Source of the DNA: JBBQHX01 sp035306065 | GTDB lineage: Bacteria > Gemmatimonadota > Gemmatimonadetes > Gemmatimonadales > Gemmatimonadaceae | DNA length: 64,000 nt | Direction of reading: 5' to 3' | Assembly: GCA_035306065.1 (NCBI GenBank) | Contig: DATGOL010000030.1 | Location: 1-64,000, forward strand | In this document: positions 25,607-35,381 of the stretch, one piece after another | Position numbering within the stretch: position 1 is the first letter of the stretch | Layout: each line of letters begins with the position of its first letter | Translations under genes and position numbers: made by a program | Notes under the pieces: model-generated | Databases searched by the model: none | Seen by the model: the letters and a program-made list of their open reading frames with translations, nothing else | What the model was told of the DNA's origin: nothing

Positions 25607-26556
25607 TAATCGAGCTCTGAGAGAAGGGCTTCTGCCTCTGCCGCAGTGCCGCAGGTTCCAACCTGCACACCGGGTGCGATACGCCTAACCAGTCCCGTAA
25701 GAACATTTCCCGGTCCAAGCTCCAGGTAGCGCGCATCGGGGTGCTGCGCTGTCATTCGCTGTATCAGCTGCTCCCATCGTACGGGAGATGTAAGCTGCTG
25801 CCGTAGCAGGGCGCGTGCTTCCGCCGCACTGGACACCGGATTACCGGTAACGTTGGACCACACCGGATAGTCGGGATCCACCATTTCTGCCACATCGAGC
25901 GCAAGTTCCAACCCTTCTGCCGCCGATTCCATGAGGGGCGAGTGAAAGGCGCCACTCACGTTCAACCGCACGACGCGCCTGGCGCCGGCCTCCTTTGCCA
26001 GCTCCATCAGCTTCTCAACACCTGCAACGGTACCGGATACCACCACCTGCACGGCGTTGTTGAAGTTCGCCGGCACAACCAGGTCCGACTCGACCGTCGC
26101 ACGCTCGCACAAGGCTTCGATGCCACCTTCAACAGCACCGAGCACCGCAGCCATGGCTCCGGGGCGCTGTACGCCGGACTCGTACATGAGTTCACCGCGC
26201 CGCCGCACGAGCCGAACGCCACGCTCGAGCGTGAGGCTGCCAGCCGCGTGATATGCAGTGAACTCCCCGAGCGAATGGCCGGCCGCAGCCACAACACGTT
26301 TCGCCAGCCTGTCCCGAAGCACCGCAAACAGTGCGGCACCGTGCAGGAAGAGCGCCGGCTGCGCGTTCTGCGTGAGCGTGAGATCACTCTCAGGGCCGTT
26401 GAACAGGAGGCTGGTCATGGAAACGCCAAGCGACTCGTCACCACGCATTAGCACTTCACGAGCCGCCAGATATGACTCGGAGAGGTCCTGAGCCATTCCG
26501 GGTTTCTGAGACCCCTGTCCGGGAAAGAGCAGTACGAAAGTCATGCCTCGAGACAT
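25606..26556 (-). CDS. fabD: Malonyl-CoA:ACP transacylase
   Basis: FabD loads malonate onto ACP. In the 316 residues LLFPGQGSQKPGMA opens the domain, the nucleophile Ser lies in AAGHSLGEFTAY, and the His in NVSGAFHSPLM. A second ATG four codons in (26544) would also serve as start; both follow fabH closely (5 bases at 26556). Length fits the family. Confidence 0.96.
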   Translation of the reverse strand: MSRGMTFVLLFPGQGSQKPGMAQDLSESYLAAREVLMRGDESLGVSMTSLLFNGPESDLTLTQNAQPALFLHGAALFAVLRDRLAKRVVAAAGHSLGEFTAYHAAGSLTLERGVRLVRRRGELMYESGVQRPGAMAAVLGAVEGGIEALCERATVESDLVVPANFNNAVQVVVSGTVAGVEKLMELAKEAGARRVVRLNVSGAFHSPLMESAAEGLELALDVAEMVDPDYPVWSNVTGNPVSSAAEARALLRQQLTSPVRWEQLIQRMTAQHPDARYLELGPGNVLTGLVRRIAPGVQVGTCGTAAEAEALLSELD

Positions 26557-26561
26557 TGAGC

Positions 26562-27553
<992 letters not shown>

Positions 27554-27557
<4 letters not shown>

Positions 27558-28600
27558 GCGGACTCTCCCATTGCGGCAGCCGGTGCCGTGCTCGGCGCCA
27601 GGCGCCGGCCAATGTGCTCACTCATGCGGGTTTCCACTGCGCGAATTCCCACACGTATGGCATTCTTGAGAGCCCGCGGGGATGACTTTCCGTGTGAAAT
27701 GATGCTCACTCCCTTTACGCCGAGTAGCGGAGCGCCGCCATACTCGGAGTAGTCCAGGTGGCCGAAGGCCTGCTCGAGCTGCTCTCGTTCAAGACCCGCG
27801 TGACGACCGACCAGGCCGACGATGAGAGGCGCGGCAGCTTCGTAGAACTTGAGGAGAACGTTGCCCACGAAGCCGTCGCAAACCACGATGTCAATGGGTC
27901 CGCGGTCGCTTGCGCCGGCCGGAATGTCACGTCCCTCGACATTGCCCTGAAAGTTGATCCCGGCAGTGGCTGCCAGAAGCTTGTTGGCTTCCTTCACGGC
28001 AATGTTGCCCTTCTCCGCTTCCTCGCCAATGCTGAGCAGCCCGATGCTCGGGTTCTTTCTGCCCAGAATGTCCTCGGCGTACACGGTGCCCAGGCGCGCG
28101 AACTGAACGTATTCGTCAGGCGAGCAGTCCACGTTCGCGCCGGAGTCCAGGATAAGTACCGGATCCAGCGCGCTGGGAAAGAGCGTGCCGATTGCGGGAC
28201 GCCTCAGCCCGTCGTGCAGCCTGAGGATCACGGTGGACGCGGCCATCTGTGCGCCGGTGTTGCCGGCGGAGACGAATGCGTCTGCCAGACCTTCGGCGTG
28301 ACGGCGCAGGCCGACCATCATGGAGCTGTTGGGCTTTCCGCGGAGTGCAGCCGCCGGCTTGTCCGACATTGCCACCACGTCAGGCGCCTCTACCAGTTCG
28401 ATGGCGGCGCGAGCGCGTTCTGCGATGTCCGAAAAATCGCCCGCGAGGAGCGTTTCGAGCGCCTCGCTGACGATCTGCGTCTGGCCGACGAGCTGAATTG
28501 AGTGGTCGCCTTCGAACTCCCGAAGTGCCAGTAGCGCACCCGAAAGCGGAGCGTGGGGAGCAAAGTCGCCCCCCATTGCGTCCAGCGCGATCCGCGCCAA
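27554..28600 (-). CDS. plsX: Phosphate acyltransferase
   Basis: PlsX makes acyl-phosphate from acyl-ACP for PlsY, beginning phospholipid synthesis. The protein shows ARIALDAMGGDFAP, VSAGNTGAQMAAS, LGRKNPSIGLLSIGEE and FVGNVLLKF. The start is a TTG at 28600, two bases after the rpmF stop, which yields the family-typical N-terminus and 348 residues; the open frame runs on to 28651 inside rpmF. The C-terminus carries about 15 extra residues. Confidence 0.94.
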
Positions 28601-28602
28601 TG

Positions 28603-28785
28603 TCAGGCTTCCTGTGCTGCTACCCGCTGCCTGCCGGCGTAATAGCCGCACTCGTCACAGACGCGGTGCGGGCGCTTCATGCTCTGGCACTGGGGACAGG
28701 CCTGCAGCGCGATAGCCGGTGCAACCTTGTGGGTATTGCGGGCGCGCTTCTTCCGCTTCGATGTGCGGCGCTTCGGGACAGCCAT
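28603..28785 (-). CDS. rpmF: Ribosomal protein L32
   Basis: 60 residues: MAVPKRRTSKRKKRARNTH, then the zinc-binding pairs CPQCQ and CDECG. This is the zinc (C+) form. yceD-rpmF-plsX-fab is a widely conserved order that links ribosome and lipid production. Confidence 0.97.
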   Translation of the reverse strand: MAVPKRRTSKRKKRARNTHKVAPAIALQACPQCQSMKRPHRVCDECGYYAGRQRVAAQEA

Positions 28786-28817
28786 TTACGTAACCGAAAT
28801 AAAGGAGTGAAAGCTGC

Positions 28818-29330
28818 TCACACGCCGGAGTCGTTGGGAATGCGCAAGGCATCCCAGCGACTGTCCGACGATGGCGGGCAACTGCAGTTTACCGAATTGC
28901 GATCGGCGCCGCAGGTGGGACAAAGCCCCTTGCAGTCGTCGCGGCACTGCAGGGTTGCGGGCACGGCGAGCAGCCACTGTTCCCGGATTGCCGGGCGCAG
29001 GTCCAACTCACCAGCACGCAGATCGAGCTCGTAGACGTCGGGATCCTCGAGGATCTCATCGTCGCCGGGCTCGGCGAACATTGCATCCATGCCTTCGCTA
29101 ACCGTGCTGGACGCGTCAGCGAGGCAACGACGACACTCTCCTGTTACGGAGCCTTCAATGTCACCGCTGAAGTAGTAGCGACCATTACCCGCGGCCGACA
29201 GTCGTCCGGTGACCTGAACGCTACCGGTGGGCCGGGTATCGTCGTCTTTCCAGACGGGATCCGAGCTTTCCAGGCGTCCATCCACCGCGATCGGGCCTTC
29301 ATCAAGTCGTCGCAGGTCGAAGTACAGCAT
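28818..29330 (-). CDS. yceD: YceD/DUF177 family protein
   Basis: 170 residues of the DUF177 family that nearly always precedes rpmF and is linked in other organisms to 23S rRNA accumulation. The pair CRRC and the cluster CRDDCKGLCPTCGADRN with a following CSCP look like zinc ligands. GGAGG stands two bases before the ATG at 29330, which is unusually close; a TTG at 29339 in the same frame is the other option (173 residues). The exact start is uncertain. Confidence 0.88.
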   Translation of the reverse strand: MLYFDLRRLDEGPIAVDGRLESSDPVWKDDDTRPTGSVQVTGRLSAAGNGRYYFSGDIEGSVTGECRRCLADASSTVSEGMDAMFAEPGDDEILEDPDVYELDLRAGELDLRPAIREQWLLAVPATLQCRDDCKGLCPTCGADRNSVNCSCPPSSDSRWDALRIPNDSGV

Positions 29331-29337
29331 AACCTCC

Positions 29338-29364
29338 AAAAATACCGGTTTTTGGCTCCGGTAT
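29338..29364 (-). terminator. Intrinsic terminator between ndk and yceD
   Basis: On the - strand ATACCGG and CCGGTAT (29358-29364 and 29342-29348) form a 7-bp stem with a 9-base loop, then TTTTT. It ends immediately before the yceD ribosome site GGAGG, so the T-run and Shine-Dalgarno abut. It would end the sucC-ndk message and leave the fab operon with its own start, or work as an attenuator. Confidence 0.6.
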
Positions 29365-29410
29365 CAAGCTGGAGCAACCTGAACTGTTCCAGTGGCCGCC
29401 GGAAAACGAA

Positions 29411-29836
29411 TTACGCTCCTGTGAGCTCCGCTTCCGCAAAGAAGAACCTGGACTCCCGATCTGCATTCTCGTCCGAGTCCGAAGCGTGGATTGCGTTCCG
29501 CTCCTTCGACTCCGCGTACAGCTTCCGCACGGTGCCATCGGCAGCCTCGGCCGGGTCAGTGGCGCCGATCACGGTGCGCAGCGTTGCCACCGCATCATCG
29601 CGCTCCAGAACTACCGGCATGCAGCGACCGGACGTCATGAATGAAACGAGCGAGCCGTAGAAGGGGCGCTCGCGGTGCACTTCGTAGAATGCCCCGGCCT
29701 GTTCGGAAGAAAGCTTCATTACGCGCGCGGCGACGATCCGGAAGCCTTCGCGCTCCAGCAGGGCCAGGATGTTGCCAGCCTTGCCAGACTCGAATGCGTC
29801 GGGCTTGATGATCGTGAGGGTACGGTTTCCGGCCAT
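29411..29836 (-). CDS. ndk: Nucleoside diphosphate kinase
   Basis: Ndk balances nucleoside triphosphates by phosphate transfer through His117, seen in RNAIHASDSDENA. TLTIIKPDAF at the N-terminus and YGSLVSFMTSG also match. The ATG at 29836 gives 141 residues, the family length; an upstream TTG at 29875 would overlap the preceding gene. Succinyl-CoA synthetase and Ndk often cooperate in GTP/ATP exchange, which fits this operon. Confidence 0.97.
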   Translation of the reverse strand: MAGNRTLTIIKPDAFESGKAGNILALLEREGFRIVAARVMKLSSEQAGAFYEVHRERPFYGSLVSFMTSGRCMPVVLERDDAVATLRTVIGATDPAEAADGTVRKLYAESKERNAIHASDSDENADRESRFFFAEAELTGA

Positions 29837-29864
29837 TGTATCTGGATTGTCTTGAAAGTCGGAT

Positions 29865-30737
29865 TCAGCTGCCAAGCAGCTTGCGAACTATGTCACTGCG
29901 GGTGAGCACGCCCGTCAGGCGGCCCTCGGCGACCACTGGAATGCGATCGACGTCCTTGTTGATCATCAGCGAGGCCACGTCCGCCAGCGGCTGGTCGGGC
30001 GAAACACAAAGTACCTGTCTGGTCATGGCATCGCGAACGAACTTCTGCGGTGCATTCTGGCCCCGTGCGGAACCCTGCAGGTAGGGAGTCAGCAGCTGCC
30101 GCATGAGCTCACGCTCGGACAGGAGGCCAACCACCCTGTCGTCGTCGGTCACCACGGGCAGGGCGGACAAGCCTGAGCGTGCCATGGTACGGGCTGCGTC
30201 GAGCAGCGGATGATCGGGTCTTACGGCATCTACGCGATCCGTCATGACGTCCCGGACGGATAGTTGCTCCGGGAGCTCCACTTCAACGAGCTCGGGAAGT
30301 GCCACGAGCTGCTCGGGGCTTTCCGCCGAGAGCATGGCAGCGACCGTTTCCGGGTTGGACAGCGTTCGGGAGAGTGCGCTGAGCAGCTGGAGATACCTGG
30401 CGGCAAGGCGTGGTGGCGCCACGATCAGCACCACCATCCTCGCACACTTCTCGGTCGCGTCGTTCGTTTCCCTGCAGATGGGTTCGCGGGAAGTACCGAT
30501 CGCGATTGACACGTCATGCACGGCGTCGGTGCGAACATGTACGAGCCATGCCCTGTCACCGAGCGCCACGGTGTCTTCGCTGCGGAACTCTGCTACACGC
30601 TGCCTCAGCTTGAGTGCATCGGCAGCAGAGCCCGAGGCGACCAAGCGCGCTACGAGTGCGTCAGTCGCCTCCGCAAGTGAGGCCGACTGCAGCGACGTGA
30701 CCACACGGTCAGCCGCAATGCAATCGGCCAGTCTCAC
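29865..30737 (-). CDS. Fusion of PTS EIIA-like domain and two CBS domains
   Basis: 290 residues. Residues 1-150 resemble EIIA of the nitrogen/fructose type: the phospho-His position is kept as His67 in WLVHVRTDAV (family PHARTxxV), followed by VSIAIGTS and VVLIVAPPR. Residues about 160-290 are a CBS pair (VRDVMTDRVDAVRPDHPL, LPVVTDDDRVVGLL; VRDAMTRQVLCVSPDQPL, RIPVVAEGRLTGVLTRSD). CBS pairs usually bind adenosine nucleotides. The phenylalanine-proline before the His is changed (V in place of P). It overlaps sucD by ATGA, so it is made with succinyl-CoA synthetase. Function unproven; an energy- or phosphorylation-sensing role is a guess. Confidence 0.75.
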   Translation of the reverse strand: MRLADCIAADRVVTSLQSASLAEATDALVARLVASGSAADALKLRQRVAEFRSEDTVALGDRAWLVHVRTDAVHDVSIAIGTSREPICRETNDATEKCARMVVLIVAPPRLAARYLQLLSALSRTLSNPETVAAMLSAESPEQLVALPELVEVELPEQLSVRDVMTDRVDAVRPDHPLLDAARTMARSGLSALPVVTDDDRVVGLLSERELMRQLLTPYLQGSARGQNAPQKFVRDAMTRQVLCVSPDQPLADVASLMINKDVDRIPVVAEGRLTGVLTRSDIVRKLLGS

Positions 30738-31603
30738 ATGCGCGCCTGCAGGAGTCCTACAACGTCACGCGGCCGCTCGGCCACGCCCATTCCGGCATCC
30801 TCGAACGAGGCGATCTTCTCGGCGGCCGTACCGCTGGAGCCGGAGATGATTGCGCCTGCATGGCCCATACGGCGGCCCGGAGGTGCGGTCTGGCCGGCAA
30901 TGAAGCCAACTACGGGCTTGGTCATGTTCTCCTTGACGAAGCGCGCCGCGTCCTGCTCATCCGTGCCGCCAATCTCACCGATAAGCACCACGGCCTTCGT
31001 GTCCGGATCGGCCTCGAATGCCGCGAGGCAGTCAATGAAGTTCGTGCCGTTGATGGGGTCTCCACCAATTCCGACGCAGGACGTCTGCCCAAGCCCGGCG
31101 CGCGTCATCTGGTTCACGACCTCGTAGGTGAGCGTACCGGAACGGCTCACGAGGCCAACCGGCCCAGGTGCGCAGATGTTGCCCGGGATGATGCCCACCT
31201 TGGACTGTCCCGGAGAGATTGCGCCAGGGCAGTTCGGTCCGATGAGGCGCGCGCCCTTTTCCTGGATGAACGGATACACGCGCGTCATGTCCAGAACGGG
31301 AACGCCCTCGGTAATGCAGACTACCAGTTCGATGCCAGCGGCAGCGGCTTCCATCATGGCATCGGCCGCGTACATGGGCGGCACGTAGATAACGCTGGTA
31401 TTGGCGCCAGTGGCGGCCACGGCGTCGGCAACGGTATTGAACACCGGCACCTTGTCCTCGAACTTCTGGCCACCCTTGCCCGGTGTCACACCAGCCACGA
31501 CGTTGGTGCCGTACTCCATCATCTGGCGCGAGTGGAACGACCCGTCGCGACCGGTGATGCCCTGAACGAGGAGCTTCGTGTTACTGTCGATAAAGACGCT
31601 CAC
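30734..31603 (-). CDS. sucD: Succinyl-CoA synthetase alpha subunit
   Basis: SucD with SucC turns succinyl-CoA to succinate with ATP or GTP formation. The 289 residues contain the CoA-binding VQGITGRDGSFHSRQM, the phospho-His in GHAGAIISGSSGTA and TCVGIGGDPINGT. It overlaps both neighbours by ATGA. Confidence 0.97.
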   Translation of the reverse strand: MSVFIDSNTKLLVQGITGRDGSFHSRQMMEYGTNVVAGVTPGKGGQKFEDKVPVFNTVADAVAATGANTSVIYVPPMYAADAMMEAAAAGIELVVCITEGVPVLDMTRVYPFIQEKGARLIGPNCPGAISPGQSKVGIIPGNICAPGPVGLVSRSGTLTYEVVNQMTRAGLGQTSCVGIGGDPINGTNFIDCLAAFEADPDTKAVVLIGEIGGTDEQDAARFVKENMTKPVVGFIAGQTAPPGRRMGHAGAIISGSSGTAAEKIASFEDAGMGVAERPRDVVGLLQARM

Positions 31604-32748
31604 GACGCCTCCTTGCCCGTGGCGAGCGCTACGGCCTTCTGTACGGCCTCGTCCATGTCGGTCATTGCGGAGAAGCCATTCTCCTGCAGGATTTTCACAG
31701 CGATTTCCTCGTTGGTTCCCGTGAGGCGAATGACGATGGGCACGGTGAGCGGGTTCTGCTTCGTTGCCGTAACGATTCCGTTGGCTACGTCGTCGGTGCG
31801 GGTGATGCCACCGAAGATGTTGAACAGGATTGCCTTCACGTTAGGGTCCGACGTGATGATCCGGAGTGCGTTCACGACCTTCTCGGGGTTCGATGAGCCG
31901 CCGATATCCAGGAAGTTCGCGGGATCACCACCGTAGTACTTCACGAGATCCATGGTGGCCATCGCGAGCCCGGCTCCGTTCACGACGCAGCCCACGTTGC
32001 CGTCCAGCTTGATGAACGTCAGGCCCGCCTCACGAGCCGCAACCTCACTCGGCGCCTCGGAGCTCTCGTCCCGGAGAGCTTCCACCGCGGGAAGGCGATC
32101 CAGCTCGTTGTCGTCTATGACCATCTTGGCATCGAGCGCCAGCACTTCGCCGGCGGGCGTGACGACGAGCGGGTTGATCTCGGCAAGCGAAGCGCCGCTG
32201 TCAATGAACGCCACGTACAGCTGGCGCATGATCTGCGCTGCCGCACGAGCCTTCTTCACGTCATCCTTGTAGAGGAAGAAGCCCATCTGCATTGCCTCGT
32301 AGGCCTGGAGCCCATAACGAGGGTCAACGGGGAGCTTCATGATCCTGTCCGGAGTGGACGCAGCGACTTCCTCGATGTCAATACCGCCGTCGGGACTCAC
32401 CATGAACACCGCGCGCTTGGACGCACGGTCCACGATGACACCAACATACGCCTCGCTGGCAATGTCGGCCGCGGGAGTAACCAGAACCTTTTCAACCGGA
32501 AGGTCCTTGATCGTCATGCCGATGATCTTCGAGGCAAGTTCCCTCACCTCTTCGGGCGACTTGGCCAGCTTGACGCCGCCTGCCTTGCCACGCCCGCCGG
32601 CGTGTACCTGAGCCTTCACTACGACAGTGCCCCCGAACCGGCGAGCGATCTCTTCCGCCTGTTCGGGCGTGGTCGCTATCTCACCAGGCGGGATGGGAAT
32701 TCCCGCAGAGCGGAAAATCTCCTTCGCTTGATACTCGTGAATATTCAC
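31600..32748 (-). CDS. sucC: Succinyl-CoA synthetase beta subunit
   Basis: 382 residues of ATP-grasp SucC: NIHEYQAKEIFRSAGIP at the start, VVKAQVHAGGRGKAGGVK, LAEINPLVVTP, and FLDIGGSSNPEKV. The start is a GTG at 32748 preceded by GGAGCG at 5 bases; the frame runs to 33096 but that part is not family sequence. It heads the sucC-sucD-EIIA/CBS-ndk operon. Confidence 0.96.
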   Translation of the reverse strand: MNIHEYQAKEIFRSAGIPIPPGEIATTPEQAEEIARRFGGTVVVKAQVHAGGRGKAGGVKLAKSPEEVRELASKIIGMTIKDLPVEKVLVTPAADIASEAYVGVIVDRASKRAVFMVSPDGGIDIEEVAASTPDRIMKLPVDPRYGLQAYEAMQMGFFLYKDDVKKARAAAQIMRQLYVAFIDSGASLAEINPLVVTPAGEVLALDAKMVIDDNELDRLPAVEALRDESSEAPSEVAAREAGLTFIKLDGNVGCVVNGAGLAMATMDLVKYYGGDPANFLDIGGSSNPEKVVNALRIITSDPNVKAILFNIFGGITRTDDVANGIVTATKQNPLTVPIVIRLTGTNEEIAVKILQENGFSAMTDMDEAVQKAVALATGKEAS

Positions 32749-32852
32749 GGACGCTCCAGTCTGAGTGTCATTACTTGCGCATGACCCATGCGAATGTCTC
32801 GTCGTTTCCGGCGGAAGCATGGGAACCGGCCCAACCCGCGGGTCCGCGCGGC

Positions 32853-32881
32853 AAGCTATCGGTAACGCGGAATGGCGGCAA
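32853..32881 (-). promoter_or_regulatory. Possible promoter of the sucCD operon
   Basis: TTGCCG (32876-32881) and TAGCTT (32853-32858) lie 17 bases apart on the - strand in the 157-bp gap before sucC. Both are partial matches (TTGnCn and TAnnnT). Start would be near 32846, a leader of about 100 bases. Confidence 0.3.
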
Positions 32882-32905
32882 CCGGTTCGGGTTGGATGCC
32901 CTGGA

Positions 32906-35380
32906 TTACGGCGGAGACCTCTCCAGCAGGCGGCCCAGCTCTTCGTATGCCTCTCCAAAAGCGGTCCAGTCGCTACGCTGCAGCGCCGCCCTGGCCGAGT
33001 CGTATGCGGCACGCGCCATGTCGCGCCACTCGGCCGCGGTCCATGCACGCGCGCTGTCCCCTGAGAGCATGCCGGAACCTGTAAGCGCCGACGCAATGGT
33101 TGGTGCCAGCGCGGCCTCTTCCCCGCTCCGCTTCACACCCACGCCTGCGAGCCTCGGCGCCTCGCCGGTTCCCCAGGTATAGAAGGACTGCAGCATTATC
33201 ATGTCGCCCGACCCCGACCCCGACCCCGACCCCGGCAACACTCGCACGGCGCCCGCAACTATGCGCCCGTCCGACACGTGCGCGGCAGCATCGTTCTGCA
33301 GCGACCGCAGTGCCTCGGCTGCGCTGTACCAGCGCAGGTTGGTGTCTGCTACCGGAATGTATCTCACGCTCGGATTGGATCCGCCGCGTGCCACCACTGT
33401 GCCGGCAACACGATCGTCCCGGCTCCTCAAAATCGGCAATGCGGCTTGAACAACGCCATCGGACGAACCCATGTAGGTGGGAATGCTGCCACGTACGGCA
33501 GAGTCGCCACCTGCGGGCGAGAGCAGTCGTCCGATCGGCCGCGGCGCAACGCGTGCACCGACCTCTGCGAAGGCGCGTGCCTGCACGATTGCGCTTTCCA
33601 TTGGCGGCGGCGTGGCAGCTGTGAGCGAGGCCGGAATCGAACGCCTGGTCACGAACAGTTCAGGGAGTGTGCGGAACCAGGTTTCGGATATCGGCTCGCC
33701 CTCACCGCGCGCGATGAGCACCCTGCCTGTGTGCGCATTGACGTACGCGGTTGCGGCGTGACGGAAATATGACCACTCCCTGTCATTCACAACGCTGGCC
33801 CTGCTGAGCGGATAATTGGAAGTGGCCGCGTAGAGATGCGAGATCCAATAGAGCGAGTCGGCATGCACGCCTATTGAGATGTTTCCGGATTCGAAGAACG
33901 GTGCAAGCGCAGAAATCCTCTCCTTCACGTCTCGCATGCGCAGCAGCCGGGCGTGCTCGGGAACTCTGCCGAAAACCAGGCGCAGGTTCTGGGTAGCCCA
34001 ACCGTGTACGATCCTTCTCGTCGCGCCATACAGCGACGGTGCCTGCAGCCTGTTCGTGGAATCGAGAACCACGAGGTAGCCTGACGCGCCCTCGTGCACC
34101 AGCACGGGCGGCACCACTCTCGATTCCACGCTTGCAAAGGGAATACGGCCGTCCACTCCTGCGCGCGTGGGGTCTGAAGAAAGCACCGACCAGGAGCCGA
34201 GTGGCCCGTCAGGCAGGTCCTCATCCAGCCTTCGTTCCACCAGGAGCTGCCTCACGCCTACGGGCGTAACGGTAAATCCGGTTACGGGCAGCAGGTCTCC
34301 GCGTCCAGCGGTGCGACGAACCGCCGTCGCAAGCGGAAGAGCGTCCCACGACGGAACGTGCGTGGCGAGTGTCTCCGCGTTGCCCCGCAATGGCATGGGG
34401 TCGCCAAAAACCAGGCTGTCCAGCGCGTACGCCTGCCGCGTGTAACCGTTTCTGGTTTCCACGTACGGCCTGTCGCGTACCTGCGCGCTCGACACCGGAT
34501 AGCTCCATCCGTATAGCAGCGGCAGCACGTGACGAAGCGCCAGCGTGGTGAAGAGCATTGCGGTGACGACGCCGAACGCCATGCGTACCTGGCCTGTCCA
34601 TCCCGCCCAGAACACCAGTACCGCCGCGGCCAGGTAAAGGAGCGACAGCACTATCGTGGTGGTGAGCCCCGGAATGTGGTCCAGCATCCCGAATGCCCCG
34701 CCGTGCAGCTCCAGCAGGGTATCGTAGCGGTCGAGCCGCAGCCCCCACGCCAGCAGAACGAGAAGCAGGGCGCCGAGCGTGAAAATATGCCGCCTGGCAT
34801 GTCTCGTTATGCGCATGCTGCCGCGCCGCCACTGCAGGCTGGACGACAGCGCATACAGCAGCACCACCACCGCCGCCGTAACTGCAAGCACGATCACCGC
34901 CCAGTGGTACCAGCCGCGCTCGACAGGCAGCCAGCCAACGTAGAACGAGAGGTCCCGCTCCAGGTACTCGTCTGCCTTGTTCCAGGGTCGCAGGTGCCTG
35001 GCGAGCGCGAGTGACTGCCATGCTCCCTGCGCGAACACGAGCAGGATCCCCATCCCCACCGACAACAGGCCTACCGCGACTGTCAGCTTGTGAGGCGCCA
35101 CTTCCTCCGCGAATGCAACGTTCGCCACGCGCCGGGGGAGCATCAGCTTCAGGATGGATGCGCGTACCGCGTACAGGTTCGCGAACATGAACAGCGTTCC
35201 AATGAGCGCTGCGCCGCCATCCAGCACGAGCATGGCAGAAGCCTTCTCACGCCAGAGGCTGGCCGCCCCCATGGACTTGAACCAGAGGTAGTCCGCCAGC
35301 ACTCCGGACGCTATTCGCCCCAGTACCAGCGCAAAGGCGACAGCTATGAGCGCCCGGAAGCCAACCAGACGCCAGTTCAC
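32906..35380 (-). CDS. UPF0182 family large membrane protein
   Basis: 824 residues. About seven hydrophobic helices fill the first 320 residues (for example VLADYLWFKSMG, the family-typical YLWF, then VVVLLYALSSSLQW), followed by a long soluble region with QAYALDSLVFGDP, the place where UPF0182 proteins have the conserved RDAY-type segment, and LQSFYTWGTGEAPRLAGVGV. Function of the family is unknown. It begins with GTG one base before the phosphomutase stop. A (GS) run near the C-terminus comes from a hexamer repeat at 33207-33234. Confidence 0.85.
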   Translation of the reverse strand: MNWRLVGFRALIAVAFALVLGRIASGVLADYLWFKSMGAASLWREKASAMLVLDGGAALIGTLFMFANLYAVRASILKLMLPRRVANVAFAEEVAPHKLTVAVGLLSVGMGILLVFAQGAWQSLALARHLRPWNKADEYLERDLSFYVGWLPVERGWYHWAVIVLAVTAAVVVLLYALSSSLQWRRGSMRITRHARRHIFTLGALLLVLLAWGLRLDRYDTLLELHGGAFGMLDHIPGLTTTIVLSLLYLAAAVLVFWAGWTGQVRMAFGVVTAMLFTTLALRHVLPLLYGWSYPVSSAQVRDRPYVETRNGYTRQAYALDSLVFGDPMPLRGNAETLATHVPSWDALPLATAVRRTAGRGDLLPVTGFTVTPVGVRQLLVERRLDEDLPDGPLGSWSVLSSDPTRAGVDGRIPFASVESRVVPPVLVHEGASGYLVVLDSTNRLQAPSLYGATRRIVHGWATQNLRLVFGRVPEHARLLRMRDVKERISALAPFFESGNISIGVHADSLYWISHLYAATSNYPLSRASVVNDREWSYFRHAATAYVNAHTGRVLIARGEGEPISETWFRTLPELFVTRRSIPASLTAATPPPMESAIVQARAFAEVGARVAPRPIGRLLSPAGGDSAVRGSIPTYMGSSDGVVQAALPILRSRDDRVAGTVVARGGSNPSVRYIPVADTNLRWYSAAEALRSLQNDAAAHVSDGRIVAGAVRVLPGSGSGSGSGDMIMLQSFYTWGTGEAPRLAGVGVKRSGEEAALAPTIASALTGSGMLSGDSARAWTAAEWRDMARAAYDSARAALQRSDWTAFGEAYEELGRLLERSPP
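33207..33234. repeat. CCCGAC hexanucleotide tandem repeat inside UPF0182 gene
   Basis: Four exact CCCGAC units (33207-33230) are followed by CCCG. On the coding strand this gives alternating Gly-Ser codons. Unit length is a multiple of three, so gain or loss of units keeps the frame and changes only the Gly-Ser linker length. Confidence 0.85.
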
Positions 35381-35381
35381 G

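Noticed and set aside
29339..29367. TTGATA-17-TATTTT as a promoter for yceD
   Set aside because: The predicted start would fall at the ATG, leaving out the GGAGG ribosome site; the same bases make a good terminator stem and T-run.
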